From Bisporella sp. PMI_857 (lineage: Eukaryota; Ascomycota; Leotiomycetes; Helotiales; Helotiaceae), in assembly GCA_021307315.1 (NCBI GenBank), contig JAJSPD010000011.1:310001-374000 (forward strand): a stretch of DNA of 64,000 nucleotides, written 5' to 3'. Of this stretch, positions 20,803 through 31,979 are shown in pieces; positions within the stretch are counted from its first letter, which is position 1, and each line of letters begins with the position of its first letter. The notes under the pieces are model-generated. The model saw nothing but the letters and a program-made list of their open reading frames with translations, ran no database searches and was not told the origin of the DNA. Position numbers and translations under genes: made by a program.

Positions 20803-22274
20803 ATGGCCTCTTTTGATAGCACCGTCAATTCTCTTCGCCACCGATTTCAGCAAAACAACCAGCCCCTCCCACCGGTAACACTTGGCGCCATCAGTAGAGA
20901 TGGTATGTCACCTACAAAATTCTTTTGTTCTTTCTATATTTGCCCTTTGCTAATCATATGCGACGTAGGCTCCTTCCACTATGCTAAGGCTTTCGGAGAG
21001 CAAGTCGACAACCCTGCCGGCACCAATGCTGTGCATTGGCTCGCCTCTGCCACCAAGTTCATCACTACCATTGCTGTAATGCAATGCGTTGAGAGAGGAC
21101 AGCTAAATTTGAATGATGATATAGCAAAAGCGCTACCAGAGTGGAAGGATCCGCAGATCTTGACGGGATTTGATGAAAAGGATGAAGCTATCTTCAAGCC
21201 TGCGACGAAGACTATTACCCTTCGGCAAGTAATACTCCTGCCTGTTTCATGGATGCTGATGCAGTTTACTGACATGGGGTGATAACCAGGCACCTATTGA
21301 CTCACTCCAGCGGCATAGCCTATGTATTCATGGATCCGCTCTTGACTCACTACCAAGAGCTGCAGGGAAAACAACCTCTGAACCCTAGGTCCGTTGTGAG
21401 TTGACCCCCTCTAATCGTTAATTCGGTACCTTACCGAACGCTATAGGCAGAGAAATTCCCCCACCAATTTCTCGTGTTCGAACCCGGTGAGCGATGGATG
21501 TACTCCCCTGGCATTGACTGGGCTGGAGTTGTTGTAAGTTTAGAAACATCCAAAATGAGACGCTTTAACTGATTCGCATTGCGAATTGTAAAGGTCGAAC
21601 GAATCACTTCCATGAAGCTTGGCGAGTACATGCAACGCTATATCTTCGACGTCGTCTCTGTGAAGGATGTCACCTTTCATCCCGAACTGCGAGAAGATCT
21701 GCGAGCTCGAAAGGCCAAAAGCTGGGGGCGAGGGAGCCAGGGCTTGGAAGAGCAGGCGAGCTCTCCTTGGCCGGACACTACTGTGGCGGATTTTGGAGGT
21801 GGTGGTCTATTTGCAACTGTGAACGATCTGCTCATAATCTACCAAGGCGTCCTGACAGGGAAGTTACTCCGGCCTGAGACTGTCAAGGAGATGTTCCAGC
21901 CCCATCTGGAGAATGTCACGGGCCTCAACAAACCAGACGAGTACTCGTCGGTGTACCGTAATTCTATCTGGAATACCGTCCCAGTTGACGTCCCTGTTAG
22001 CTTCGGGATTGGAGGTCTAATAAACACCGCTGCAGTACCGAAACGGCGTGGAATAAACTCGCTTACCTGGTCGGGCTATCCGAATTGCTACTGGGTAAGA
22101 CCGTTAGCTGTTGAATGTGGACTCTTGCTTACTACTTCGCTATAGTGGATCGACCTTAACAATGGTATCGCTGGTGTGTACCTTTCTCAACTTGTTTCTA
22201 GCGGAGATGAGAAGGCTATCGAGCTGCTGACTGAGTTCGAGAATTTCGTGTATTCGAGTTTGGATAAGTCTTGA
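20803..22274 (+). CDS. Beta-lactamase-family serine hydrolase
   Basis: Class C-like serine hydrolase of the esterase/LovD-type superfamily. The nucleophile motif SxxK is SATK, inside WLASATKFIT; a YSPG stretch in WMYSPGIDWAG may supply the Tyr; FGIGGLINT lies where the third motif is expected. Introns: 20903-20968, 21229-21289, 21396-21446, 21534-21593 and 22095-22145, all GT-AG. Exons join cleanly (AISRD-GSFHYAKAFGEQ; PRSV-AEKFPHQF; NCYW-WIDLNNG), except at 21229-21289, where the downstream LLTHSSGIAY frame is off by one base. That is either a real frameshift (pseudogene) or an assembly slip in CAAGTAA. No signal peptide. Such enzymes act as acyltransferases or esterases; the substrate here is unknown. 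Confidence 0.8.
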
Positions 22275-22575
22275 TTGTCAGGCCAAATTAATACATGCAT
22301 CTCGAACTGAGAGCAATCCGAGTATACCTATCATTTCACCTCAGTATCCAAATTTTGGTCTGACCTTGTGATGTCTGTAATTTTTAACGTTCCTTATGAA
22401 CGCTTATGAACGTGGTCCTGTTTGCAAAGCACTACTAAGTATGACAACCTGCACGAAAGGGACACCCGGAGGCGTGTTAGTACAAAACCCTATATTGACT
22501 AAGGTCAAAAAGCTAAGGAGGAAATAAGAGCTCGAGAGAAGTGAGGCTAAATATAGAGCGGCAGAATCAGCTAAG
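22275..22575. other. Intergenic stretch, nothing recognised
   Basis: No coding frame or repeat match. Confidence 0.4.
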
Positions 22576-22690
22576 TGTAACGACGCAAGGAGTCACGGGC
22601 TAGAATAGAGGCATATGGGAGTGCGTACAATAGGCCGAATATGGCTACCTTATAGGTCTACTACGAAGGATACAAAGGCATGAGGAGCAT
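22576..22690 (+). mobile_element. LTR fragment, family J
   Basis: TGTAACGACGCAAGGAGTCA to AAAGGCATGAGG matches the outer half of the solo LTR at 45307-45554 in the opposite orientation. Truncated at its 3' side. Confidence 0.7.
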
Positions 22691-22846
22691 ATACTAAACA
22701 TATGCTGAGAATATGCCAACTGTTCTACTTATTATAATAGTCTTTCTGTTGTATAATGTAAATGAATGCCAGGATATGCTCCGCATATGCTTACAATATG
22801 TAGTCCTCCACACGCTAAGCCTATATAGAGGATATGCCAAGCATAA

Positions 22847-22995
22847 TTCTAACCACATTTGGTCTTTCGCCTAAGTTCACCCAGGCTTCAGATGGTTGCA
22901 CAAAGAGTTGAGCCAAGCTTAAGCGTTTCTTGGCAATTTGCTAAGGAATTAGCTAGCCTGGGCCAAGATTTTTCTAGCTTAGCCCAACTGGAACC
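22847..22995 (+). repeat. Dispersed repeat, family I, copy 1
   Basis: CTAACCACATTTGGTCTTTC to TAGCTTAGCCCAACTGGAAC matches 29397-29543. The inner half is weakly self-complementary (GAGCCAAGCTT versus AGCTTAGCCC). Confidence 0.7.
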
Positions 22996-23332
22996 CGGCG
23001 AAATTCTGACTCGCATACTTATCAGGTGCGCGAACACACTGTCTAGGAGATATTGAGAAAGAGATTAAAACACGACAGAATAATAGCAAGACCCCACGCT
23101 TTCACGTTCGATGTAGAATCACGTAGTGAGGAACGAAGAGAAGCGAGGTCTGAATTGGAAGTTTCTGGTCAACCAATAATGCAAGACCAGTCTGTGAAAT
23201 ATCCGTAGAATTAGGCCTTTACCTACATGACTTCGTTTCCGAAGGGCTTTCTTCCGTAGACAACAGTACTGCTTAGGTGTCAGCAGTCCCGTTTTGGGAA
23301 CAAACACAGAGCTTGAGAAGGAAAGCATATAC

Positions 23333-24593
23333 TCACACATTGTAATAGGCGTGCGTATTGCGATTGCGAAGTCCAGTCCTCATCCAGCCAAGGAATGCCT
23401 GAACTTCAGCATACTTCCACTAGCGATAAACACAATTAGCGGGATGAGCGAAAAGGAGAAGATTTGTAAGACGCACCCCCATAACTCTTGTGAGAAGAGC
23501 CATTGCCCAACCTTCAATGCCTTGATCACAGTGTAGCAGGTTCCATCGCCCGAGCTCCTTGTACTTTGGGTCACTGCTCCACCCTCCCACTGGAAGCTTG
23601 AACTTTTTCTCCACCACCCCTTCAAACCCGGCACCCGCGATATATCCCTTCGCCAAGTCAGCTATGCGGAAAGTCTTCCCAAACTTTTCGCCGGCTTCGA
23701 TAAAGATTCTCGACCATACAGAGAAGACATGGTCGTTGGTGACGGTACCATCGTCAGACTTGAATTCGATAGACATCTCCAGTTGCTCAATCCACCCGCC
23801 TGGTTTTAGATGCCTGTCCTGGGTTAGGATACGTACAAAGGAAGGAGCTTGACTAGGCATACTTAAAGACTTCGGCATAGAAGGCTGGCCAGTCAGCAAC
23901 GCTGCCGTACATGGCCCGCACGTGGATAAAGTCAAAGCTATTTGGAGCGAACGTCCATGGTGTGCAAGCATCATCGATTTCGAATTTGCAGTTCGGGGCG
24001 ACGAAGGTTGGCTGAGTGGGAGACAAATCGGTGCCGATAACTTGTGCTGATGGAAATTCATCTGCGAAATCCCTGCCATCCCCGTCAGCGCGGTATGGCT
24101 CTTGATATTCACGCTGGTCTTGTTAGTGACGCACAGTGCCCATATTCCAGTTCCCGTCCCTACATCCAATACCCGCTGCTGCCGGATCAGTAACGCTTCG
24201 CTAAGGGAGCAGATGGCTTTCTTATACATTGTAGACAATATGTGGGCAAGCTTACCTGCGGATTTAAGCCGATTGGGGCAAGGAAGAGCCTACTCTCCAG
24301 GAGTAAGGTGAACATATGGTGGCTACGAGCCAGATCAGACAGAATCCCAAGAGAAAAACGCGAGGCGGAGCTTACGCTATATCCAGTTGATCGTTCTGGT
24401 ACTCATCATTCGGTCCCCTAGGAAAACGCAACCGGCAGAGTAAGTAAGGAGGGTAAATAATAAGGGAGGGAATCCGCAGTATTTACCAGTATGCGCCGTC
24501 TTTATACCCATGATAGCGCCTGCCGTTCTCGTACCGATACTTGGACACAGATGACTTTAAGGATGTCGTGTCGGACTCGCTAGCGTTGTTCAG
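23333..24593 (-). CDS. LaeA-like SAM-dependent methyltransferase
   Basis: Seven exons are supported: 24593-24487, 24417-24376, 24322-24256, 24175-24135, 24072-23863, 23813-23477 and 23419-23333. All introns are GT-AG (49-80 bp) and the exons sum to 297 codons in frame. An upstream first exon with the ATG was not resolved. Class I methyltransferase motifs: RVLDVGTGTGIWAL (motif I, split by introns), VIGTDLSP, KFEIDDAC, FDFIHVRAM and FKHLKPGGWIEQLE. The start, YENGRRYHGYKDGAYW then PNDE, is the usual N-terminal block of fungal TAM/LaeA-type proteins, and the end AEVQAFL..HAYYN is also typical. Members regulate or decorate secondary metabolism; the target here is unknown. No lesion seen. Confidence 0.88.
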
Positions 24594-25424
24594 CTACCAA
24601 CAATAGAAAATGGGTGCTCACTAGCAAGAAAGCTCACAAGCCATCGTCGTAGTCGGAGGTTGGACCATCAAAGCCCTATGGCATATAACTAAGCTAACTT
24701 CTGGTACAGAGGCACAACCCGAGCCTCACTAAAGTGCGGAGGTATCTTACAACTGGGATAGCAGATTCAGGCTCAGCAGGCGGTTCACCAGGTGATGGAG
24801 CAGGCGAGGCGGACATGCTGACTGATGAAGCCGAGAGGTCGCCGAACTTTTGCGATTTTGAAGAAGAGAAGATGGAACTTGTGGATGGAATTCACGGTGT
24901 GCAAATATTTTGTTTTTATGTGGATTTTGGTGAGCAGGCCATTAGTTCAGGCGGAAGCTAGCACTTGCATATCCGAGGCTTCTGTCGTTAGTGATTGGCC
25001 AGATACGATGGAAATCAAAAGGAATTATTGGCACCCGGCATTAGCAAGTGGAGTTGACTCTATTGTGGCTGGGAAGAGTGTATCTTATCCCCGCTACTTA
25101 ATTGGCTGTGACTATATCCATGATTGGCGCTTCCGCACTAGTATTTCGAATTTCCTACCAGAGTTTGCCCAGTCTCTGATCACCTTGAGGATGGTATATA
25201 TGAGATTTTGGTTCTGGTTTTTCGATGTCCCTGTGTCTACACTTGCTCTGTAATATCAGGGCTGTCATTACTATCCATATGTCTATGTGCTCAATGTAAT
25301 ATAGTGGACCTAAAGTATACTTGAAGCGCAGAATTCGCTGCCTTGGTGACTAAAATTGAGTAAGATGTCACAGTCTTGAAGAACACGTTCAGCACTCTCT
25401 AATCCTGCGACGAACGCCAAAGAA
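24594..25424. other. Unassigned stretch
   Basis: Open frames 24734-24961 and 24825-25253 (plus) have no recognised motif. The unresolved first exon of the methyltransferase gene may lie near 24640-24670, where an ATG on the minus strand precedes a GTGAGC donor. Confidence 0.35.
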
Positions 25425-25740
25425 CCATCCCGATGTTTTTCTCAACGAGGGGACGTGAAGACCAAGACAATTCTGCATGCGGCTGTGATCCAGTTAGGGA
25501 CGAGTTTGGCAATGGAGTGAGGAAAGATAGATGGAGAAGCTACTGGCGGCATTCGTGTCAACTGCCTCTGTCCTGGTCATGTTGTTACGCCTATGGGCAA
25601 AGAGACTCTCTGAGAGGTCCCAGAGTCGGAGGAGATATAGGAAGCTGAGAAAATGCTTGGAAGGCTAGCAAAGCCAGGGGGTTCAGGGGTGCAGCACTTT
25701 TCTCGCTTAGGCCCTACGAAGTCCTGTAACCGGCCCTGTA
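25425..25740 (+). pseudogene. Short-chain dehydrogenase C-terminal remnant
   Basis: Reads AAVIQLGTSLAME, stop, GK, then GGIRVNCLCPGHVVTPM, stop, and AEKMLGRLAKPG. This is the helix and PG segment of classical SDRs after the catalytic Tyr. Two stops fall where Trp is usual (TGG to TGA or TAG), and the frame shifts before the end. The cofactor-binding half is absent. Confidence 0.65.
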
Positions 25741-26830
25741 CCGACCCTTGCACTGGGCGCGGTTGTCAAATTGACGACCGCAAAGATCACCAGTCCCAGA
25801 ATCTAATACCTTGATAGAAATGATTGCCGGCAGCGGAGCTACACGGCTGGTAATGTCTCGAAGTGTCGGCCACAATGCCGGGGAATAACTTCGGTGTACT
25901 AGAGCCTTTAACAACAATATCTTCTCTGCTCTCCTTCCTACTCGGAGCTGGTCCTTGCCTCTGAAGATCTGACACGCTTGCTATTCGCTCGCTATTAGTA
26001 GAAAGATGTTTCGCAGTCTTGTTGAAGTTGATCTTTACAGCGGGGATATAGAAAAGGTGGCTCGGTCGAAATGTGTTTCCGTGTTCCTGGCTCCACGGAT
26101 CGATCCTTTTTACTCGACGTCGAAGTGAAGTTCGATGCTTAGGCAAACTTTGAGAAGAGTTTGACCCGATTTTCGGAATTTACGCCTCCTCGAGCGACAA
26201 GGCATGTGGGGAAAATGTTGTAGGACATGGGAGACCAGTATGATTTAGCTTATGCAATAAGAGTGAAAGTAAATTGACTATGTTCGCGACCACAAATTCC
26301 AACATGATTTGCATTGATATCTTGAAAAATATGAGTAGTTCAGAGTGCAACTAGACGACGAAATAATTCATCGTTAGCTACGTCTTTAATTCAAACCTTC
26401 ACATCGCTTGCATGCATTCTACAAGGCGAACACCAACAAATGTGCTACTTTACTCAGTAGCAGTCTCCTACAAGATGCGCTATTTCGATCAGGAGCTTTA
26501 CACTGTAACGACTAGAAGACGCCCTCCCAGCCATTCTCGAAAGCGTGCCGTGTGAGCGAAACATGCAGAACAAAGCTCATTATAATAACATGGTACATCA
26601 GCCAGAAATGAAAGTTCGGCAAGCAAATTGAGGTGAAAAAGCCCCGCATCCGGAAGTTGGATGATAATATCAGGCGCTGGAGTGTCGAACTAGAGCGTTG
26701 GCGGGCATCGATAGAACTCTCTACGGACGACATCTGCCACTTATATGGCCAATCATTCAGCGGGAGATGGCCCGATCCATTAAGCAGAACAACCTCCGTT
26801 GAACAAAACGGTGATTGTTTCTGCCCTTAT
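25741..26830. other. Unassigned stretch
   Basis: A 119-codon minus frame (25787-26146) with FRPSHLFYIPAVKINFNKT and RFWDW has no recognised domain. Otherwise no gene seen. Confidence 0.3.
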
Positions 26831-26835
26831 ACTAC

Positions 26836-26900
26836 TTGTTGGTATGCAGCAAGTCACGTGAATCACCCCGCGGTGCACGGACCACACGGATGATTATAGC
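26836..26900 (+). repeat. Dispersed repeat, family K, copy 1
   Basis: TGTTGGTATGCAGCAAGTCA to GATGATTATAGCTC matches 46378-46446 in inverted orientation. LTR-like 5' end (TGTTGG). The element may continue to about 27000. Confidence 0.6.
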
Positions 26901-27265
26901 TCTCGTACGTGATTAGAACTTAGAAGAATACAAGAACAAGTCAACCACCTACAACAAGCATACAAGCACTGCGCTGAGATCGCAGTGCTATGTGCCCTGT
27001 GGGTAACCGACTTAAGCAATTGCAAGTTATCAAAACCAAGAAGTATCACTCACAGAGTGATACAACATACACTATGGGTATCCATTCTTCCAGAACTAGC
27101 GGTCGTGGATTGTGACAAAGCAATTCATCATAGAAGAGTTCGAGGTTAGTGACAAATGCTCATGGGTCTGCCAAAGGAACCGGAGTCTAAAGCAGCCCCT
27201 ATACTAAATGAGGTATACAACAAAGTATATACAGTAAAAGGTAAGTTTCTTTATTGGATGTTATA

Positions 27266-27482
27266 ATTGCACCAGTGGCCCAACAAGAGGGGATACTGGA
27301 ACATGAGAGTAGATCTACGATATGGAGATGTGGCCGACTCCGATACGATGTGCAACAAGAAGTGTTGTGAAATGACGTCTGACGCATTTTGCGGTGCTCC
27401 CACAGCGATATATAACAATGATCTTTACTGGATTTGGTGCAACAGTGGCCCAATAAACCTCACTTTTGTCAGCGAAGCCTGA
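27266..27482 (+). pseudogene. Cys-rich fragment, possibly WSC-like
   Basis: 72 codons with DSDTMCNKKCCEMTSDAFCG, resembling the C-terminal Cys pattern of WSC carbohydrate-binding domains (CNxxC..CG). Signal peptide and the first Cys half are lacking. The assignment is weak. Confidence 0.3.
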
Positions 27483-29396
27483 GTCGTGTAGACTTAGCCA
27501 AGCCTTCGCTAATGCACTAAAATTGGTATAATCGCGACTAGCAGCTTGCCAACTGCTACTACAAGCCCTTTAATTCGACAAACCCTTGTTCTACTTACCC
27601 ACAAGGATATAAACGTTTTACCCGCGAAGAGTGGGTGTACCGGAGGGCTGACTGCTAAGAAAAGAGCAGACCCATAACAACGGTGGCATGCCCGGCTCCG
27701 TTGCAACTAACCCCGCGCACAAAGCCACACAAAACCCATCCAAAGATTCTGTTGCATGTCGCACGAGAAGCTTTCAACGAACCTTCCCTGGTCGAAATGT
27801 TAAATCACATCAAAAAGGGCGAATTCCGATCGCCTACCTTCCCAATTAAGTGCAAGGAGACTCCAAGTTGGAGATATATTTATTCTTCAAAACGCATATC
27901 GTGTAGCGCCTCCATTAGCGTCAATACCAGCCTGGCGCACCTATCTATGAGCTGTAAATCTTCTTAAAAGAGGTGGTAAATATAGTGCTCATACTCAAGG
28001 GGAGATGGAGATGAAGGTGCTCGGCTCCTTTGCTGACATTTCGATTTGAGCGAAGAGAAGAATAATTGTACGGACCTAGAATGTGCCTGACTACACCCTT
28101 TTCCGTCGGTCACACCACCATTACTGTATATTCCTTGGCTCCCTTTGTCAAACACTTGCTTCAGAATCATAAGGCGATCATGTCAGTACTCGAAGCTGAC
28201 GATTTATCTTTCCTTTATCTTCAGCTGTCTGGCGACAGCATTTGGTCTATTGATTCAGAAGTAGGACAATAGTTCAATTTGGCTTCCGCGCTGGTATTTA
28301 CGGCCACACAGTTCCCCAAACGGCCGCCCACTTCGAAGCAATTGGAGAAGATCTGGTTCATAGATTTACAATGTAATCACTTTGACAAAAAATCACACGA
28401 GCATCCCAGGCAACAAAAAAAGCGGATAATCTACTCTATGGGTTATCTAAACCAGGGTGGTGGGAGTTCTAGCCCACTTAAAGGGACACTGGAACATTCA
28501 CGGGATTCCCGCACATCTTCTCGTTAAAGAAAAGACTGCGCTCTCATCAATAGCATAGGAACTAATATCGATCAATACAATGGCCACTGTTACACAGCAC
28601 AATTCGCCATACGTTCCATCATTGACATATCACTACGCACCAAACACGGAAAGGAAGTTGTTCCACCTTTCAACACCAAGCTGAAAAGCGCTGCCCACAC
28701 TATTAGTCGATCAGTCTCCCCCGATGATATCCAGACAATCTCAAGCTAGAGGACGAAAGTTCTGTCATCATACACGGAATGGAAGTTAAGATGCGTCTGC
28801 TCTCTCTCCTCTTTTAGCACGACCACCGACTACAAGCGCCTTGTCCACACATGCAGTCACCCTCTCAGATGGATCTATTGCAACAATAGATATCGAATTA
28901 GAATCCCTATACTCAGTAACAAACTGAGCATGATTCGACATGCCCTCAACTACCGAGCCTTGCGCGGACGATAGCTCTCCCTAGCGTTGTAGAATAAGAA
29001 GTCTTTTTCCACGGCGTTGTCGCCAGGCTTAATTATAGGATGTCCCTGCACATCAAAAGGATTTGTTCTTGATGTAAATGATAACTTATTGAATCGTTGG
29101 TATTGCTGATGCCTGTGTAGTACCATGCGCTAGCTCTACATAACATCAAATCCAAGATATTTTTCGAAAGGAAACCCGCCTCCATCACCGCCTACCTTAA
29201 AGCCTCTTAAGGAAGCCACCTCGGCAATATCCAGGTGACAGTTTTATCGTCCCGCCAAAATTGCCTTCAATACCAAGCACCCCAATTACAGGAAGTGTCC
29301 GGTTAGAGCTAACCTTCACCCGGTCAGTTTTTGTTTATGAATTAATTGCTTTCTGTACTTGCAAATTAGCATTCCGTGCCACAGTCACCGCACAAT
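27483..29396. other. Unassigned stretch
   Basis: Several short frames (27683-27967, 28066-28272, 28279-28527, all plus) without recognised motif. No repeat match within the window. Confidence 0.35.
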
Positions 29397-29543
29397 TCTA
29401 ACCACATTTGGTCTTTCGCTTAAGTTCACCCAGCCTTTAAATGGTGGCACAAAGAGTTGGGCCAGGCTTGAGCGTTCCTTGGTGATTTGCTAAGGAATTA
29501 GCTGGCCTGGGCCAAGGTTTTTCTAGCCTGGCCCAACCGCAAC
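29397..29543 (+). repeat. Dispersed repeat, family I, copy 2
   Basis: Matches 22847-22995. Contains the inverted pair GTTGGGCCAGGCT and AGCCTGGCCCAAC (about 29456-29537), which would form a hairpin. Confidence 0.75.
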
Positions 29544-30489
29544 CCCCTATATAACTCTTGGGCTTCTACACATTTGACCAAATAAGCATGAAATCCCTGG
29601 TCGCCGCGTCGCGAGATATCGAGCCTTTCAAAGTGGACGATGACGGATCCATGAACAGGAAGGCGCAGACGCAGAGGGTAAGATTACAGGGGAGGAAGGT
29701 GTGTTGAGGAGATTGCATTGTGCAGAGTTTACAGGGAAGGAAATGGAAGGGGCAGGTGGCGGTTGTCTGGTATTGTTTGAGCGTAGATATTGTAAAGATT
29801 AGAGCTGTCTGTATTGATTAAGCACGACACTTTGAACATAGAAACTAAACTGAATTGAGAATATTGAAATCAAATTCAATTCCTATGTTGGAACGGTTCT
29901 CCATCTTCAACTGGAACCCGGAACTACCAAACCCACAATAGGGAAGGATGTCTAATCCCCATAATGTGCACCACCAGATGCTTGGCTATTCCAGCGGCCT
30001 CGAGGGTGCACAAGCCGACAATCGTGCTAATGGGAGACGGATGGTCGAAGGCGATCAAGTCGCACAAGGGTAGTGTCCTAATGAGGTCGACGATGACCGC
30101 AAAAAATTTGCAGACGCTGAGAACGCAAAAGAGTGTCGGGACTGGTGTCCAGCGACGGGGCTGAGGAGTGGTAAGAGGACACGTAGCCTTTAACCCTGAC
30201 GTTTTCTGGTAGTCGTCTTTCGCGACTTAGCATGATCCACCTCCCTCGATCCTGCGACGGGATCAGTAGCTCGTGTCCGTGTGCGGCGAGTCCTCCTATG
30301 ACTACGCTCATCAGCATCTTCTCTGGCTTCCATAACTGTCGACAGCTGCTATGACTCACGTGGTAGCGAGTCATCCTTTGAAGATTGCGGTGGAATTATT
30401 GGAGGGTATGTTAGAGCATTGGGCGAGGGGTATCTATCTATTGTCCGCGGTGGGAAACTGTTCGGAGTCCTGATTGTTGGCCACGAAAC
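29544..30489. other. Unassigned stretch with possible short first exon
   Basis: CTATATAAC near 29552 is followed by an ATG at 29588 and about 30 codons, then a GTAAGA donor, which could be a first exon. No domain is seen and no downstream exon was linked. A plus frame at 29964-30164 is unrecognised. Confidence 0.25.
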
Positions 30490-31979
30490 TCACCGGGTAT
30501 TCTCCTGGTAATTGGCCAGTTGAGACCACTCCGTCGTCATAGGCGTTGCAGCTGTAACTATCTGGCGTACCTGAGGAGATAGGAACCAGGAATCGTTCAA
30601 TGGTTTCCGCGCAGATCTTGCAACATCTGGCGGAATTTGTGTATTGTCTCTATTCGTATACGCCCACAATGCATCTTTCCTTTCAGTTGCCCACTTGTAA
30701 CCAATGTCTTGAGCATTCCGAATATGCTTGTATGCGCTCTGGAAATTTTCGAAGGAATTGCGAGAGGCATCACTAGTCAAGACATATTGATGATATTCGA
30801 GAGGGTCGCTGGTTGCATCAACACTGCTGTCGACTGTGGCCACCACTGCGGGTTGTGACGATGCAGGAATCCGTACAGCGTGATGGCCATAGAATTTCAC
30901 AGTATCATCATTGTATGCGATTGTAACCGCCTGTGTTTTACCATAAAAATCGTCGTCAGAGTTGTCCATATATGTATGCACAGCACGTGCTCCCTCCGTC
31001 ATAAGTGCTCCATCATAGGCACATTGCAGTTGTGCTTCAACCATACTGCTATCGTAACCCTTGTATTCAGCAGCAAAAGCCGGCATCGCAATATCATACG
31101 AGGTTGGAGCAAGAGCGCTAGACAGCGCATCGACCGCTTGCGGAGGGTGTCAGTCTTACGGTAAGACTCAAACGTATCTGGTTTGGCATCACTCAGGCCA
31201 ATAGTAAGGTGACTGTCAATTGCCGACCAAGCGTAATTGGCGCTCTGCGTATAACCTGAAATTCCCCGCTTGGCCGACGCCCGTTTTGCAAGGAGAGGGT
31301 AAGCGGAATGCTGTATAGTAGCTTCGTTCTTATATCCTTGTGTAGTTACCAGATATCGTTTGTAGGCCAACTGGTCAGGAGGTTCTGATTCTCGCGGTTG
31401 ATTGAATAATTCCCTAACTTCGTTGATATCATCTGGAGCACGTGCGTCGATATTGTCGAATATGACGTTATTTCGTTGGAGCTGTGGGCCGAAATCCTTG
31501 TGTTCAAATAGAGGAAGAAAGTCACGTGGCCTTCAGAGAGTATAGGGCAAATAAGTATCAATTGCTGAAGGTTGTAGAACCTAAACTACAGGAGATAATC
31601 CCTCTACTTATAGAGATACGATACTCACATGTCATCACACTGTTGCCTACCGTTGCCTACCGTTGCCTACCGGTGCCTACAATAGACTAGGTATGATCTT
31701 TAGACCTAGCCTGTTCAACACCTTGTCAGTTGTTGTGGTTGTAGAAGATGATTGTTCGGCAGACTTCTTCCCAGCAGATTTCCTTTGTCGTCCTCCCATT
31801 TCGAACGCTTTCAAGTTTTCCTCCGTCAGACGGGCACGTTTTGGTGGTCTTTCGGCACCGGCCTCGATGGATCTATCAGGTCTCCGCTTCCGAGTCTGCG
31901 GGTTGTGGGTTTGTGGTGGGTAAAAAGATGCTAGTATGTCACATATAATTAGCACGCCGCTCGTCGAAACAATGACCAC
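30490..31979 (-). pseudogene. Uncharacterised fungal protein gene split by a solo LTR
   Basis: The N-terminal part (31979-31721) has a basic stretch, ERPPKRARLTEENLKAFE, and a Ser/Thr run (SSSTTTTTD). After removing LTR 31501-31720 and one copy of its 5-bp duplication, the frame continues as KDFGPQLQRNNVIF without a gap. The body has NEATIQHSAYPLL, SAIDSHLTIGLSDAKPDTF, then a one-base shift near 31148, then PTSYDIAMPAFAAEYKG, AQLQCAYDGALM and AYKHIRNAQDIGYKWATE. This matches, from memory, a widespread ascomycete family of unknown function that begins with a KR-rich region. Two independent lesions make it a pseudogene. Confidence 0.75.
31501..31720 (-). mobile_element. Solo LTR, family L, inside a gene
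   Basis: On the minus strand it starts TGTTGAACAGG and ends TTTGAACA, flanked by CAAGG on both sides (plus-strand CCTTG at 31496-31500 and 31721-31725). It contains 3.5 copies of an 11-bp unit CCGTTGCCTAC (31643-31680). Confidence 0.92.

Noticed and set aside
20803..24593. A biosynthetic gene cluster of hydrolase plus methyltransferase
   Set aside because: There is no core synthase beside them and they are separated by repeats; the terpene cyclase is 30 kb away.
31643..31680. CRISPR-like short repeat
   Set aside because: Only 3.5 contiguous 11-bp units without spacers, inside an LTR of a eukaryotic genome.
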